NCBI RefSeq assembly: GCF_008639165.1
Contig: NZ_CP029197.1
Span: 1,674,001-1,738,000, forward strand
Origin: Streptomyces venezuelae ATCC 10712
GTDB lineage: Bacteria; Actinomycetota; Actinomycetes; Streptomycetales; Streptomycetaceae
Length of the DNA stretch: 64,000 nt
Direction of reading: 5' to 3'
Made by a program: the position numbers and the translations under genes. Shown one piece after another: positions 1 to 9,023 of the stretch (the first letter of the stretch is position 1; the number at the start of each line of letters is the position of its first letter). The notes under the pieces are model-generated. The model did no database searches, was not told where the DNA came from, and saw only the letters and a list, made by a program, of their open reading frames with translations.

Positions 1-513
1 CCGCAGCAGGGCTTCGCCGCCCAGACCTCCGCCGCGACGGTCATCCTCGCCTCCTCGCACCTCGGCTTCTCCCTCTCCACCACCCAGTCCTGCTCGGGTG
101 CCGTGATGGGCGCCGGGCTCGGCCGCAAGGGCGGCGTCGTCCGCTGGTCGACCGCGACCCGGATGTTCGTCGCCTGGGGCCTGACCCTTCCCGCCGCTGG
201 CCTGGTCGGCGCCGGCGCCGAGTTCCTCACCAAGCAGGGCCCCTGGGGCATCGCCGCCGTCGCGGTCCTCCTGATCGCCGGCTCCGGCGTCATCTGGTCG
301 CTCTCCCGCCGCAAGCCGGTCGACCACCACAACGTCACCGCCGACGACCTCGACGAGCCCGCCGGTGTCGTGACCACCGCCATCGCGGCCGTCACCCCGC
401 CGCCGGCCGCCGGTTCCGTCGCCGCCGTCACGGACGAGGACCTCAAGACCACCATCCCCGCGCCGGTCCCCACCGACCCGACCGCTCCCCCGGCCCCCGC
501 CGCCGCGGTGTAA
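1..513 (+). CDS. Inorganic phosphate transporter, PiT family (3' part)
   Basis: This is the carboxy-terminal 170 residues of a low-affinity, cation-coupled phosphate permease of the inner membrane; the gene starts before the window. The reading frame is open from base 1. The visible part contains the PiT signature STTQSCSGAVMGAGLG, where two small polar helices line the translocation path, followed by two hydrophobic segments and a long Ala/Pro-rich cytoplasmic tail ending at a TAA. The Pro-rich tail is typical of streptomycete members. It is followed after 12 bases by a small membrane protein, then by a strong terminator. In S. coelicolor the PiT gene just before the cob operon is, from memory, pitH2 and PhoP-controlled; its promoter here is outside the window. 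Confidence 0.88.
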   Translation, partial: PQQGFAAQTSAATVILASSHLGFSLSTTQSCSGAVMGAGLGRKGGVVRWSTATRMFVAWGLTLPAAGLVGAGAEFLTKQGPWGIAAVAVLLIAGSGVIWSLSRRKPVDHHNVTADDLDEPAGVVTTAIAAVTPPPAAGSVAAVTDEDLKTTIPAPVPTDPTAPPAPAAAV

Positions 514-525
514 GGAACGAACGAC

Positions 526-747
526 ATGAAGATCGACTGGGCAGCTCTCGGCTCCGTCTTCGGAGTCAGCCTCGTGGCGACCGTCGCCCTCGTGGGCCTC
601 TTCACCCTCGGCGTCATCGGCCTCTCCAAGCAGGAGCGGGCCGCCGCCCAGGGAGGCTCCGCCGCCCTGGCCCGCACCGGCGCCTACGCCTGCTTCGGCC
701 TCTGCCTCGCGGCCGTGGCCTACGGCATCTACCTGATCGTCGTCTGA
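526..747 (+). CDS. Small two-helix membrane protein, function unknown
   Basis: A 73-residue protein starting at an ATG with an AAGGA ribosome site 8 bases upstream. It has one hydrophobic helix at about residues 10-33, a short charged loop (KQERAAAQGG), and a second helix at about 48-72, giving a hairpin topology. It follows the PiT transporter by 12 bases with no promoter between, so the two are very likely co-transcribed and this may be a small accessory subunit; that role is inference. No catalytic motif is visible. The gene ends just before a long GC-rich hairpin. Confidence 0.75.
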   Translation: MKIDWAALGSVFGVSLVATVALVGLFTLGVIGLSKQERAAAQGGSAALARTGAYACFGLCLAAVAYGIYLIVV

Positions 748-764
748 CGGTCGCCCCCGCTCGA

Positions 765-808
765 CGGGAAGGGCGGTCCGCACCCTCGGGTGCGGGCCGC
801 CCTTCCCG
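765..808 (+). terminator. Rho-independent-type hairpin after the PiT unit
   Basis: An inverted repeat whose arms begin CGGGAAGGGCGG and end CCGCCCTTCCCG, closed by a small CCTCGGG loop with slight mismatches near the loop. It sits 17 bases after the stop of the small membrane gene and separates it from the riboswitch region. There is no clear U tract, as usual in Streptomyces. Confidence 0.75.
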
Positions 809-879
809 TGTGCCCGGCGCCGTGTCTGTGGTGCTTCGCACAGTGACCCGGCGCAGGTCAAGGGTGAGTTGACGGGTGT

Positions 880-1010
880 TCTCGGCCCGTGGTGGACTGC
901 CGAGGCCATTACGGCGGCAGTAGAGGAAGTCCGGTGCGAATCCGGCGCGGTCCCGCCACTGTGACCGGATCCGAAGGGTCCGGGAGTCAGGAACTCTCGC
1001 CGCCGGTCAC
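880..1010 (+). promoter_or_regulatory. Cobalamin (B12) riboswitch
   Basis: The leader upstream of cobD contains the conserved aptamer core: GGAAGTCCGGTGCGAATCCG, then CGGTCCCGCCACTGTGAC, which carries the B12 box, a short hairpin around GGATCCGAAGGGTCC, and the 3' element GAGTCAGGAACTCTCGCC. Spacing and order match the cobalamin class of adenosylcobalamin-sensing RNAs. The exact 5' edge is estimated. Known biology: ligand binding blocks expression of the downstream genes, here the cobD-cobQ-chelatase-cobO-cobB run. The rest of the 302-base gap between 748 and 1049 holds only the preceding terminator and, presumably, the promoter. Confidence 0.93.
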
Positions 1011-1049
1011 GTCGATCCAGGGCGCGGACCCTGAGTGAGGACATGCGCC

Positions 1050-2012
1050 ATGCCCGGCCGCAGCAGAACCACAGGTGTCTTCGCCTACGGCGCGGCCGCA
1101 GGCCTCGCCGTCGACCTGCTCGTCGGCGACCCCCGCCGCGGCCATCCCGTCGCCGCCTTCGGCCGGGCCGCCGCCGCGGTCGAGAACCGCCTCCACCACG
1201 ACCACCGCGGCTGGGGCGCCCTGCACACCGCCGTCTGCGCCGGGACCACCGTCGCCCTCGGAGCGCTCGCCGCCCGGGCCGTACGCGACCGGCCGGCCGC
1301 CGCCGTCGCCCTCACCGCCGCCTCCGTCTGGGCCGTCGTCGGCGGCACCACCCTGGGACGCGAGGCCCGCGCGATCGGCGGGGCGCTCGCCGCCGGAGAC
1401 CTGGACGTCGCCCGGGAACGGCTCCCGCACCTCTGCGGCCGCGACCCGCACTCCCTCGACGGACCCGCGATGGCCCGCGCCGTCGTCGAATCGGTCGCCG
1501 AGAACACCTCCGACGCCGTCGTCGGCGCCCTCTTCTGGGGCGCGGTCGCGGGCGTCCCCGGCCTCGTCGGCTTCCGGGCCGTCAACACCCTGGACGCGAT
1601 GGTCGGCCACAAGTCGCCGCGCCACCGCCGCTTCGGCTGGGCCTCGGCCCGGCTCGACGACGTGGCCGGCTGGCCCGGCGCCCGGCTGACGGCCGCGCTC
1701 GCGACCGTCGCCGGCGGCGATCCGCGCGGCGCGCTGAAGGCCTGGCGGGCGGACGCGGCCAGGCATCCCAGCCCCAACGCGGGCCCCGTCGAGGCCTCGT
1801 TCGCGGGCGCCCTCGGCGTACGGCTCGGAGGCACCCTGTCGTACGGCGGACGGGTCGAGCACCGGCCGGTGCTCAACGGGGAGGGGCGGCCCGTCGAGGT
1901 CGCCGACATCGACCGGGCGGTACGGCTGTCCCGCCGGGTCACCGGACTGACCCTGGCCGTCTGCGTCGGCGGACGGCTGATCGCGAGCGCGCTGAAGCGG
2001 AGGAACGCATGA
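1050..2012 (+). CDS. cobD: Adenosylcobinamide-phosphate synthase CobD/CbiB
   Basis: Integral membrane enzyme that joins the aminopropanol (phosphate) side arm to adenosylcobyric acid, making adenosylcobinamide (phosphate). Family landmarks are [19 protein letters not shown] near the N terminus, [18 protein letters not shown] in the middle and [30 protein letters not shown] after it, with several hydrophobic helices between. The length (320 residues from this ATG) is usual. The ATG at 1050 is preferred because GTGAGG lies 9 bases upstream; an in-frame GTG at 1035 is the alternative. It is the first gene behind the B12 riboswitch and overlaps cobQ by 4 bases (ATGA), so it leads a B12-repressed operon. 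Confidence 0.93.
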   Translation: MPGRSRTTGVFAYGAAAGLAVDLLVGDPRRGHPVAAFGRAAAAVENRLHHDHRGWGALHTAVCAGTTVALGALAARAVRDRPAAAVALTAASVWAVVGGTTLGREARAIGGALAAGDLDVARERLPHLCGRDPHSLDGPAMARAVVESVAENTSDAVVGALFWGAVAGVPGLVGFRAVNTLDAMVGHKSPRHRRFGWASARLDDVAGWPGARLTAALATVAGGDPRGALKAWRADAARHPSPNAGPVEASFAGALGVRLGGTLSYGGRVEHRPVLNGEGRPVEVADIDRAVRLSRRVTGLTLAVCVGGRLIASALKRRNA

Positions 2013-3517
2013 GGGGTGGGGGGCTGCTCGTCGCCGGGACCACGTCCGACGCGGGCAAGAGCGTCGTCACGGCCGGCATCTGCCGGTGGCTGGTCCGGCA
2101 GGGGATCAAGGTCGCGCCGTTCAAGGGACAGAACATGTCCCTGAACTCCTTCGTGACCCGCGAGGGCGCCGAGATCGGCCGGGCACAGGCCATGCAGGCG
2201 CAGGCGGCTCGGGTCGAGCCGACCGCGCTGATGAACCCGGTGCTGCTCAAGCCCGGCAGCGACCGCTCCAGCCAGGTCGTCCTGATGGGCAAGCCGGTCG
2301 GCGAGCTGAGCGCGCGCGGCTACCACGGGGGGCGGCAGAAGGAGCTCTTCGAGCCGGTGCTCGCCTGCCTCGAGGAGCTGCGGAGCACGTACGACGCGGT
2401 GATCTGCGAAGGGGCGGGCAGCCCCGCCGAGATCAACCTGCGGCGCACCGACATCGTGAACATGGGCATCGCGCGGGCCGCGCGGCTGCCCGTCGTGGTC
2501 GTCGGCGACATCGACCGGGGCGGGGTGTTCGCCCAGTTCTTCGGCACCACGGCGCTGCTCGCGCCGGAGGACCAGGAGCTGATCGCGGGCTACCTCGTGA
2601 ACAAGTTCCGCGGTGACGTGACCCTGCTCGAACCGGGCCTCGACATGCTGCACGGGCTCACCGGACGGCGGACCTTCGGCGTCCTGCCGTACGCCCACGG
2701 GCTCGGCATCGACGAGGAGGACGGCCTGCGGGTCTCCCTGCGCGGTGCGGTCCGCGAGTCGGTCGTCGCGCCGCCGGTCGGCGAGGACGTGCTGCGGGTC
2801 GCCGTCTGCGCGGTGCCGCTGATGTCCAACTTCACGGACGTGGACGCGCTGGCCGCCGAGCCGGGTGTGGTCGTGCGGTTCGTGGACCGGGCGGAGGAGC
2901 TCGTCGACGCGGACCTGGTGGTCGTACCGGGGACGCGGGGCACGGTCAGGGCGCTCGCCTGGCTGCGGGAGCGGGGGCTCGCCGACGCGCTGGTGCGGCG
3001 GGCCGCCGAGGGGCGGCCGGTGCTCGGCGTCTGCGGCGGCTTCCAGGTGCTCGGCGAGCACATCGAGGACGAGGTCGAGTCGAAGGCCGGGGCCGTCGAC
3101 GGGCTCGGTCTGCTGCCCGTACGGGTGCGGTTCGCGCCCGGGAAGACACTGGCCCGGCCGGTCGGCGAGGCGCTCGGCGAGCGGGTCGAGGGGTACGAGA
3201 TCCACCACGGCGTCGCCGACGTGCGGGGCGGGGAACCGTTCCTGGACGGCTGCCGGGTCGGCGCCGTGTGGGGCACCCACTGGCACGGCTCGCTGGAGAG
3301 CGACGGCTTCCGCCGGGCGTTCCTGCGGGAGGTCGCGGCGGCGGCGGGCCGACGGTTCGTCCCGGCGCCCGACACCTCGTTCGGCGCGCTGCGCGAGGAA
3401 CAGCTCGACCGGCTCGGCGACCTGATCGAGGAACACGCCGACACGGACGCGCTGCTGCGGCTGATCGAACAGGGCCCGCCGAAGGGGCTGCCGTTCGTGC
3501 CGCCGGGTGCGCCGTGA
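2009..3517 (+). CDS. cobQ: Cobyric acid synthase CobQ
   Basis: A 502-residue glutamine amidotransferase that amidates four side-chain carboxylates of adenosylcobyrinate a,c-diamide. The N-terminal ATP-binding domain starts [20 protein letters not shown], carrying a P-loop-like motif, followed by [11 protein letters not shown]. The C-terminal triad-type glutaminase has [10 protein letters not shown] with the nucleophile Cys at about residue 342 and a late [10 protein letters not shown] histidine. The ATG overlaps the cobD stop (ATGA), so translation is coupled. A 73-base gap separates it from the chelatase; in S. coelicolor, as I recall, cobN lies in this position, but here it does not. Confidence 0.95.
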   Translation: MRGGGLLVAGTTSDAGKSVVTAGICRWLVRQGIKVAPFKGQNMSLNSFVTREGAEIGRAQAMQAQAARVEPTALMNPVLLKPGSDRSSQVVLMGKPVGELSARGYHGGRQKELFEPVLACLEELRSTYDAVICEGAGSPAEINLRRTDIVNMGIARAARLPVVVVGDIDRGGVFAQFFGTTALLAPEDQELIAGYLVNKFRGDVTLLEPGLDMLHGLTGRRTFGVLPYAHGLGIDEEDGLRVSLRGAVRESVVAPPVGEDVLRVAVCAVPLMSNFTDVDALAAEPGVVVRFVDRAEELVDADLVVVPGTRGTVRALAWLRERGLADALVRRAAEGRPVLGVCGGFQVLGEHIEDEVESKAGAVDGLGLLPVRVRFAPGKTLARPVGEALGERVEGYEIHHGVADVRGGEPFLDGCRVGAVWGTHWHGSLESDGFRRAFLREVAAAAGRRFVPAPDTSFGALREEQLDRLGDLIEEHADTDALLRLIEQGPPKGLPFVPPGAP

Positions 3518-3590
3518 GCACCGCGTCCACCCGTCCCCGCGTACGAGACGCCGTACGAGATTCCGTACGACTCGAAGGAGCGAGCATTCG

Positions 3591-5660
3591 ATGAACACCC
3601 GCTACCCGTTCACCGCCGTCGTCGGCATGGACGATCTGCGGCTCGCGCTGCTGCTGAACGCCGTCAGCCCGGCCGTCGGCGGTGTCCTCGTGCGCGGCGA
3701 GAAGGGGACCGCCAAGTCCACCGCCGTGCGCGCGCTCGCCGAGCTGCTGCCCGCCGTGCCCGTCGTCGCCGGCTGCCGCTTCAGCTGCGACCCGGCCTCG
3801 CCCGACCTCGGCTGCCCCGACGGCCCGCACGGGACGGAGCCGGGCGTCCAGCGGCCCGCGCGGATGGTCGAGCTGCCCGTCGGCGCCTCCGAGGACCGGC
3901 TCGTCGGTTCGCTCGACATCGAGAAGGCGCTCGCCGACGGCGTGAAGGCCTTCGAGCCGGGGCTGCTCGCCGCAGCCCACCGGGGCATCCTGTACGTCGA
4001 CGAGGTCAACCTCCTGAGCGATCACCTCATCGACCATCTGCTCGACGCCGCCGCCATGGGCTCCTCGTACGTCGAACGCGAAGGCGTCTCCGTGCGGCAC
4101 GCCGCCCGGTTCCTGCTCGTCGGCACCATGAACCCCGAGGAGGGCGAGCTGCGGCCGCAGCTGCTCGACCGGTTCGGGCTGACCGTGGAGGTCGCGGCCT
4201 CCCGGGAGCCCGAGCAGCGGGTGGAGGTGGTGCGGCGGCGGCTCGCGTACGAGGACGACCCGGGCGCGTTCGCGGCCCGCTGGGCGGACGAGGAGACCGC
4301 GCTGCGGGAACGGATCGTCACCGCACGGGAGTTGCTGCCGGAGGTGACGCTCGGCGACGCCGTGCTGCTCCAGATCGCCGCGACCTGCGCCGCGTTCGAG
4401 GTCGACGGCATGCGCGCCGACATCGTCATGGCCAGGACCGCGACCGCGCTCGCCGCCTGGGCGGGGCGTACCGAGGTGACCTCCGAGGACGTGCGGCAGG
4501 CCGCGCTCCTCGCGCTCCCCCACCGGCGCCGCCGCTCCCCCTTCGACGCGCCCGGTCTCGACGAGGACAAGCTCGACGAGACCCTGGAGCAGTTCAAGGG
4601 GCAGGAGCCGGACGAGGACCCCGAGCCCGACGGCCCCGGTGACGGTGGTCCCGGCGACGGCGGGCCCGGTGGGGGTGTTCCGCCGCAGGGTGACGGTCCC
4701 GCCGCCGAGAACGCGCCCGCTGCCGAGGAGACCTCCCCGCCGTCGCCCGAGCCCGCGTCCGAGCCCGCACCCGCGTCCGCGCCTCAGGGCGCCGGTTCCG
4801 GCGAGCGCGCCGCCGTCGCCGCCGGTGAGCCCTTCCGCACCAAGGTGCTGAGCGTGCCCGGACTCGGCGAGGGTGCGGCCGGGCGGCGCTCCCGGGCCCG
4901 CACCGAGCACGGCCGTACCACCGGCTCCGTACGCCCCCGGGGGGCGCTGACCAAGCTGCACCTGGCCGCGACCGTGCAGGCCGCCGCCCCGCACCAGAAG
5001 GCCAGGGGCCGGACCGGGCCCGGGCTCGTGGTCCGCCGGGACGACCTGCGGCAGGCGACGCGGGAGGGGCGCGAGGGGAACCTGGTGCTGTTCGTCGTGG
5101 ACGCCTCCGGTTCGATGGCGGCCCGGCAGCGGATGAGCGCCGTGAAGGGCGCCGTCCTCTCCCTGCTGCTCGACGCCTACCAGCGGCGCGACAAGGTCGG
5201 TCTGATCACCTTCCGGGGCCGGGACGCCGAGGTGGCGCTGCCGCCGACCTCGTCCGTGGACGCGGCCGCCGCCCGCCTGGAGAAGCTTCCGACCGGTGGC
5301 CGCACGCCCCTGTCCGCCGGGCTCCTGAAGGCCCACGACGTGCTGCGGGTCGAGCGGCTGCGGGACGCCTCGCGCCGCCCGCTGCTGGTCGTGGTCACCG
5401 ACGGCCGGGCGACCGGTGGCGGCGCCGACCCGGTGGCGCTGGCCGGCCGGGCGGCGCGGCTGCACGCCGCCGAGGGCACGGCCTCCGTGGTCGTCGACTG
5501 CGAGACGGGTCCCGTGCGGCTCGGGCTCGCCCGGGAGCTCGCCCGTGAACTCGGCGGCACCGCCGTCACCTTGGACGAGCTGCGCGCCGACTCGATCGCC
5601 GGTCTCGTCCGCGACGTACGAGACGTCCAGGCAGGACAGACAACCAGGAGGGCCGCTTAA
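3591..5660 (+). CDS. Cobaltochelatase-type ChlI/ChlD fusion (AAA+ and VWA)
   Basis: A 689-residue fusion of the two ATPase subunits that drive insertion of a metal into a tetrapyrrole, in this operon cobalt into hydrogenobyrinate diamide. It has an AAA+ domain with Walker A GEKGTAKST (residues 36-44) and Walker B ILYVDEVN (about 131-138). An acidic Pro/Gly-rich linker at about 335-430 follows, then a C-terminal von Willebrand A domain with the MIDAS motif DASGS at about 504. The start is an ATG preceded by GAAGGAG; a longer in-frame start at 3507 lacks a site. The large catalytic subunit CobN is not in this window. The stop overlaps the cobO start (TAATG). Confidence 0.92.
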   Translation: MNTRYPFTAVVGMDDLRLALLLNAVSPAVGGVLVRGEKGTAKSTAVRALAELLPAVPVVAGCRFSCDPASPDLGCPDGPHGTEPGVQRPARMVELPVGASEDRLVGSLDIEKALADGVKAFEPGLLAAAHRGILYVDEVNLLSDHLIDHLLDAAAMGSSYVEREGVSVRHAARFLLVGTMNPEEGELRPQLLDRFGLTVEVAASREPEQRVEVVRRRLAYEDDPGAFAARWADEETALRERIVTARELLPEVTLGDAVLLQIAATCAAFEVDGMRADIVMARTATALAAWAGRTEVTSEDVRQAALLALPHRRRRSPFDAPGLDEDKLDETLEQFKGQEPDEDPEPDGPGDGGPGDGGPGGGVPPQGDGPAAENAPAAEETSPPSPEPASEPAPASAPQGAGSGERAAVAAGEPFRTKVLSVPGLGEGAAGRRSRARTEHGRTTGSVRPRGALTKLHLAATVQAAAPHQKARGRTGPGLVVRRDDLRQATREGREGNLVLFVVDASGSMAARQRMSAVKGAVLSLLLDAYQRRDKVGLITFRGRDAEVALPPTSSVDAAAARLEKLPTGGRTPLSAGLLKAHDVLRVERLRDASRRPLLVVVTDGRATGGGADPVALAGRAARLHAAEGTASVVVDCETGPVRLGLARELARELGGTAVTLDELRADSIAGLVRDVRDVQAGQTTRRAA

Positions 5661-6268
5661 TGCCGCAGGGACAGCCGACCGTCGTTCCCGACGACGGTCT
5701 GACCACCCGTCAGCGCCGCAACCGCGCACTGGTGATGGTGCACACGGGTGTCGGCAAGGGGAAGTCGACCGCCGCGTTCGGCATGGCGCTGCGCGCCTGG
5801 AACCAGGGCTGGCCGATCGGGGTGTTCCAGTTCGTGAAGTCCGCCAAGTGGCGGGTCGGCGAGGAGAACGCCCTCAAGGCGCTCGGCGAGACCGGCAAGG
5901 GCGGCACCGTCACCTGGAACAAGATGGGTGAGGGCTGGTCCTGGATCCAGCGCGAGGTCGCCGAGGGCGAGCAGTCGCACGAGGACAAGGCCCGTGAGGG
6001 CTGGGAGCAGGTCAAGCGGGACCTCGCCGAGGAGAAGTACACCTTCTACGTCCTCGACGAGTTCGCCTACCTGCTGCACTGGGGCTGGATCGACGTCAAG
6101 GAGGTCGTCGAAGTGCTGCGCGACCGCCCCGGGCAGCAGCACGTCGTCATCACCGGACGCAACGCGCCGCAGGAGCTGATCGACTTCGCGGATCTCGTCA
6201 CCGACATGTCCAAGGTCAAGCACCCCATGGACGCCGGTCAGAAGGGCCAGCGGGGCATCGAGTGGTAG
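5660..6268 (+). CDS. cobO: Corrinoid adenosyltransferase CobO
   Basis: A 202-residue ATP:cob(I)yrinic acid a,c-diamide adenosyltransferase of the CobA/CobO/BtuR class, which attaches the 5'-deoxyadenosyl ligand to cobalt. The P-loop GVGKGKST is at residues 30-37, followed by the family motif AFGMALRAW and by WNKMGEGWSW; FYVLDEFAYL is the Walker B region and VVITGRNAP the late conserved loop. The length equals the family norm. It overlaps the chelatase stop by one base and the GTG of cobB by seven bases, so it is in the riboswitch-controlled operon. Confidence 0.96.
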   Translation: MPQGQPTVVPDDGLTTRQRRNRALVMVHTGVGKGKSTAAFGMALRAWNQGWPIGVFQFVKSAKWRVGEENALKALGETGKGGTVTWNKMGEGWSWIQREVAEGEQSHEDKAREGWEQVKRDLAEEKYTFYVLDEFAYLLHWGWIDVKEVVEVLRDRPGQQHVVITGRNAPQELIDFADLVTDMSKVKHPMDAGQKGQRGIEW

Positions 6269-7662
6269 CACGTCTCGTCATCGCCGCGCCGTCGTCCGGC
6301 GCGGGCAAGACCACGGTCGCGACCGGCCTGATGGCCGCGTTCGCCGGCCGTGGTCTCGCGGTCTCCCCGCACAAGGTCGGCCCGGACTACATCGACCCCG
6401 GCTACCACGCGCTCGCGACCGGCCGCCCGGGCCGCAACCTCGACGCGTACATGTGCGGTACGGGCCTGATCGCGCCGCTCTTCGAGCACGGGGCGCGCGG
6501 GTGCGACCTGGCGGTCGTCGAGGGGGTCATGGGCCTGTACGACGGCGCCGCCGACCAGGGTGAGCTCGCCTCCACCGCGCAGGTGTCCAAGCTGCTGAAG
6601 GCGCCGGTGGTGCTCGTCGTCGACGCGTCCTCGCAGTCGCGGTCGGTGGCGGCGCTGGTGCACGGCTTCGCGTCGTGGGACCCGGAGGTGCGGATCGGGG
6701 GCGTGATCCTCAACAAGGTGGCGACGGACCGGCACGAGCACCTGCTGCGGGAGGCGCTCGGGGAGTCCGGGGTGCCGGTGCTGGGTGTCCTGCGGCGGGC
6801 GCCGGCGGTCGCGACTCCGTCGCGGCACCTGGGGCTCGTGCCGGTGGCCGAGCGGCAGGCGGCGGCCGTGGCGGCGGTGGCCGCGCAGGCGGAGCAGGTT
6901 CTCGCCGGGTGCGACATGGAGGCGCTGCTCGCGCTGGCGCGCAGCGCGCCCGAGCTGCACGCCGAGCCGTGGGTGCCGCACGGATCGGGGGCGGGCGTTC
7001 CGCAGGGCGGAACGGGTGGGCACAGTCCGGCCCCCGGGCCGCGGACGGCGGACAGGTCCGGCCGACGGCCGGTCGTCGCCGTCGCCGGCGGGGCCGCGTT
7101 CACGTTCTCGTACGCCGAGCACACGGAGCTTCTGCGGGCCGCGGGGGCCGACGTCGTCACGTTCGACCCGCTCCGGGACGAGGCCCTCCCCGAGGGGACG
7201 AGCGGGCTGGTCATCGGGGGCGGGTTCCCCGAGATGTACGGCGAGCAGCTGTCCGCCAACGAGCCGCTCCGCAAGGCCGTCGCCGAGCTCGCCCGTTCGG
7301 GCGCGCCGGTCGCCGCCGAGTGCGCCGGGCTGCTGTACCTCGCGCGGTCGCTCGACGGGCACCCGATGTGCGGGGTGCTCGACGCGGACGCGCGGATGTC
7401 GGAGCGGCTCACGCTCGGGTACCGGGACGCCGTCGCCGTGAGCGACAGCGTGCTCGCGCCCGCCGGGGCGCGGATGCGGGGCCACGAGTTCCACCGGACG
7501 GTCGTCGAGCCGGGCGCCGGCGCGACGGCGGCCTGGGGGCTGCGGCAGCCGGAGCGCCGGGTCGAGGGCTTCGTGCAGGGGGGCGTGCACGCCAGCTATG
7601 TGCACACCCACTGGGCGGGTGCCCCCGAAGTCGCCGCCCGGTTCGTGGAGCACTGCGCGTGA
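6262..7662 (+). CDS. cobB: Cobyrinate / hydrogenobyrinate a,c-diamide synthase CobB
   Basis: A 466-residue amidotransferase of the CobB/CbiA family that converts the a and c acetate side chains to amides with glutamine and ATP. The P-loop APSSGAGKTT is at residues 9-18, followed by the CbiA motif HKVGPDYIDPGYH. The C-terminal glutaminase domain has ECAGLLYLARSL with the nucleophile Cys at about residue 354 and YVHTHWAGAPE near the end. The GTG start overlaps the end of cobO. It closes the riboswitch operon, ending two bases before the convergent ZIP gene. Confidence 0.95.
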   Translation: MVARLVIAAPSSGAGKTTVATGLMAAFAGRGLAVSPHKVGPDYIDPGYHALATGRPGRNLDAYMCGTGLIAPLFEHGARGCDLAVVEGVMGLYDGAADQGELASTAQVSKLLKAPVVLVVDASSQSRSVAALVHGFASWDPEVRIGGVILNKVATDRHEHLLREALGESGVPVLGVLRRAPAVATPSRHLGLVPVAERQAAAVAAVAAQAEQVLAGCDMEALLALARSAPELHAEPWVPHGSGAGVPQGGTGGHSPAPGPRTADRSGRRPVVAVAGGAAFTFSYAEHTELLRAAGADVVTFDPLRDEALPEGTSGLVIGGGFPEMYGEQLSANEPLRKAVAELARSGAPVAAECAGLLYLARSLDGHPMCGVLDADARMSERLTLGYRDAVAVSDSVLAPAGARMRGHEFHRTVVEPGAGATAAWGLRQPERRVEGFVQGGVHASYVHTHWAGAPEVAARFVEHCA

Positions 7663-7664
7663 GA

Positions 7665-8393
7665 TCAGCCGCCGGAGACTCCCACCACGAGCCAGATGAA
7701 GCCGACGCCCCCCACCGTGCACAGCAGGGTGGAGCGGGCGGGGTGGTCGTGGTGGGCCTCCGGGAGGATCTCGGCGGCGGCGAGGTAGAGCAGCGCGCCG
7801 CCGAAGAAGCCGAGATAGCCGCCGAGCAGTTCCTCCGGAAGGGTGAACAGCAGGGTGGAGGCGGCGCCGACGAGGGGGGCGAGGGCGTCGGCGACGAGCA
7901 TGGTGAGGGCCTTGCGGCGGGCGTTCCCGTAGAGGCTGGTGATCGTGTACGTGTTGAAGCCGTCGGCGAAGTCATGGGTGATGACGGCGAGTGCGACGGT
8001 GGCGCCCATGCCGCCGCCGACCTGGAAGGCGGCGCCGAGCGCGATGCCGTCCATCAGGCTGTGGCCGACCATCGCGGCGGCCGCCGTCATGCCGACCTGC
8101 GGGACCCGCTCGTCGGCCGCCACGCCGTGCGCGGCCCGGCGTACGGCGAGGAGGCGTTCCACGGCGTGCGCGAGGAGGAAGCCGCCGACGAAGAGCAGCA
8201 GGGCCTCGGGGACTCCGAAGACCTCGTCGCCCGCCGCCTCCAGGGCCTCCGGCAGGAGGTCGAGTCCGACGACGCCGAGCATCAGTCCGCCGGCGAGCCC
8301 GAGGACGAGGTGACGGCGGTCGGTGACGCGCTGCGCGACCCAGCCGCCGAAGAGCGTCATGAGGAACGCGCCGAGCGCGACGACTACAGCCAT
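7665..8393 (-). CDS. ZIP family metal transporter
   Basis: A 242-residue membrane permease of the ZIP (ZRT/IRT-like) family, which moves divalent metals into the cytoplasm. It has eight hydrophobic segments and the two metal-site helices HSLMDGIALGAAF and HDFADGFNTYTI. The ATG at 8393 has AAAGG 6-7 bases upstream. It lies convergent to cobB with a 2-base gap and head to head with the CobE-like frame. Its position inside a cobalamin cluster makes cobalt a reasonable substrate, but ZIP members take zinc, iron, manganese or cobalt, and selectivity cannot be read from the sequence. Confidence 0.9.
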   Translation of the reverse strand: MAVVVALGAFLMTLFGGWVAQRVTDRRHLVLGLAGGLMLGVVGLDLLPEALEAAGDEVFGVPEALLLFVGGFLLAHAVERLLAVRRAAHGVAADERVPQVGMTAAAAMVGHSLMDGIALGAAFQVGGGMGATVALAVITHDFADGFNTYTITSLYGNARRKALTMLVADALAPLVGAASTLLFTLPEELLGGYLGFFGGALLYLAAAEILPEAHHDHPARSTLLCTVGGVGFIWLVVGVSGG

Positions 8394-8399
8394 GGGCCT

Positions 8400-9023
8400 T
8401 TGGTATCGGATGGGGCGGCGTCCGCGCACCTCGGCGTGGGTGTCCGGTCGGGTGCCCCGGTGGACGAGGTGCTCGCGCTGGTCGACGGCGTGCTGCGGGA
8501 GGCGGGTCTTGGGCGCGCCGGGGTCCGGTCGCTCGGCACGCTCGACGCGCGGGCGGCGGAGCCGGGCCTGGTGGCGGCGGCGGCCGTCCTCGGCGTGCCG
8601 CTGCGGGGGTTCACGGCCGGGGAGCTCGCGGCCGTACCCGTACCGCATCCGTCGGAGCTGCCGTTGGCGGCGACGGGCACGGCGTCGGTGGCGGAGGCGG
8701 CGGCACTGCTCGCGGCGGCGGGTGACGGCCCTGGGGCCGGGGCCGGGGTCGGGGCGGGCGGTGACGGCACCGGGGCTGCGGCCGGGGTCGGGGCGACGGG
8801 TGACGGCCCCGGGGCTGCGGCCGGGGTCGGGGCGGGCGGCGGAGCCGTGCTGCTCGTACCGAAACGGAAATCCGCGCGCGTAACGTGCGCTCTCGCCGCT
8901 TCCGTCCCGGTTCGCACGAACGAAGATGCCCCAGCCGTACGGTTGTTGCACCTGCCCCACGGGTACATCGCTGGCGAGCCTGGCTCACCCCCCACCATCC
9001 CCACCCCCCACACGACGGCGGCC
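8400..9023 (+). CDS. CobE / CbiG C-terminal-like domain, in frame with cobC
   Basis: A stretch of about 165 residues resembling the CbiG carboxy-terminal (CobE) family: LGVGVRSGAPVDEVLALV at the start, LATGT-type LPLAATGTASVAEAAALLAA in the middle, and LLVPKRKSARVTCALA at the end. Between the last two blocks three copies of a 13-residue Gly/Ala repeat are inserted. No stop codon separates it from cobC; the frame is open through to 10082. The 5' end is unclear: a TTG at 8400 keeps the first beta strand, a GTG at 8436 loses part of it, and neither has a convincing ribosome site. It may be a CobE-CobC fusion, or cobE with its own stop lost. Function in the B12 pathway is by family only. Confidence 0.6.
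8721..8837 (+). repeat. 39-bp minisatellite, three copies, in CobE-like frame
   Basis: Three tandem 39-base units begin at 8721, 8760 and 8799, each starting GGTGACGGC and ending near GGGGTCGGGGCG. They encode GDGPGAGAGVGAG, GDGTGAAAGVGAT and GDGPGAAAGVGAG. The units are in frame and differ at few positions, so the array expanded recently. It lies in a surface loop before the conserved VPKRKSARVT block. Confidence 0.9.

Noticed and set aside
1043..3598. Long open frames over cobD-cobQ in other frames and on the minus strand
   Set aside because: They are composed of Arg/Pro/Gly-rich shadow sequence, conflict with clear family matches in the coding frames, and arise from the extreme GC bias.
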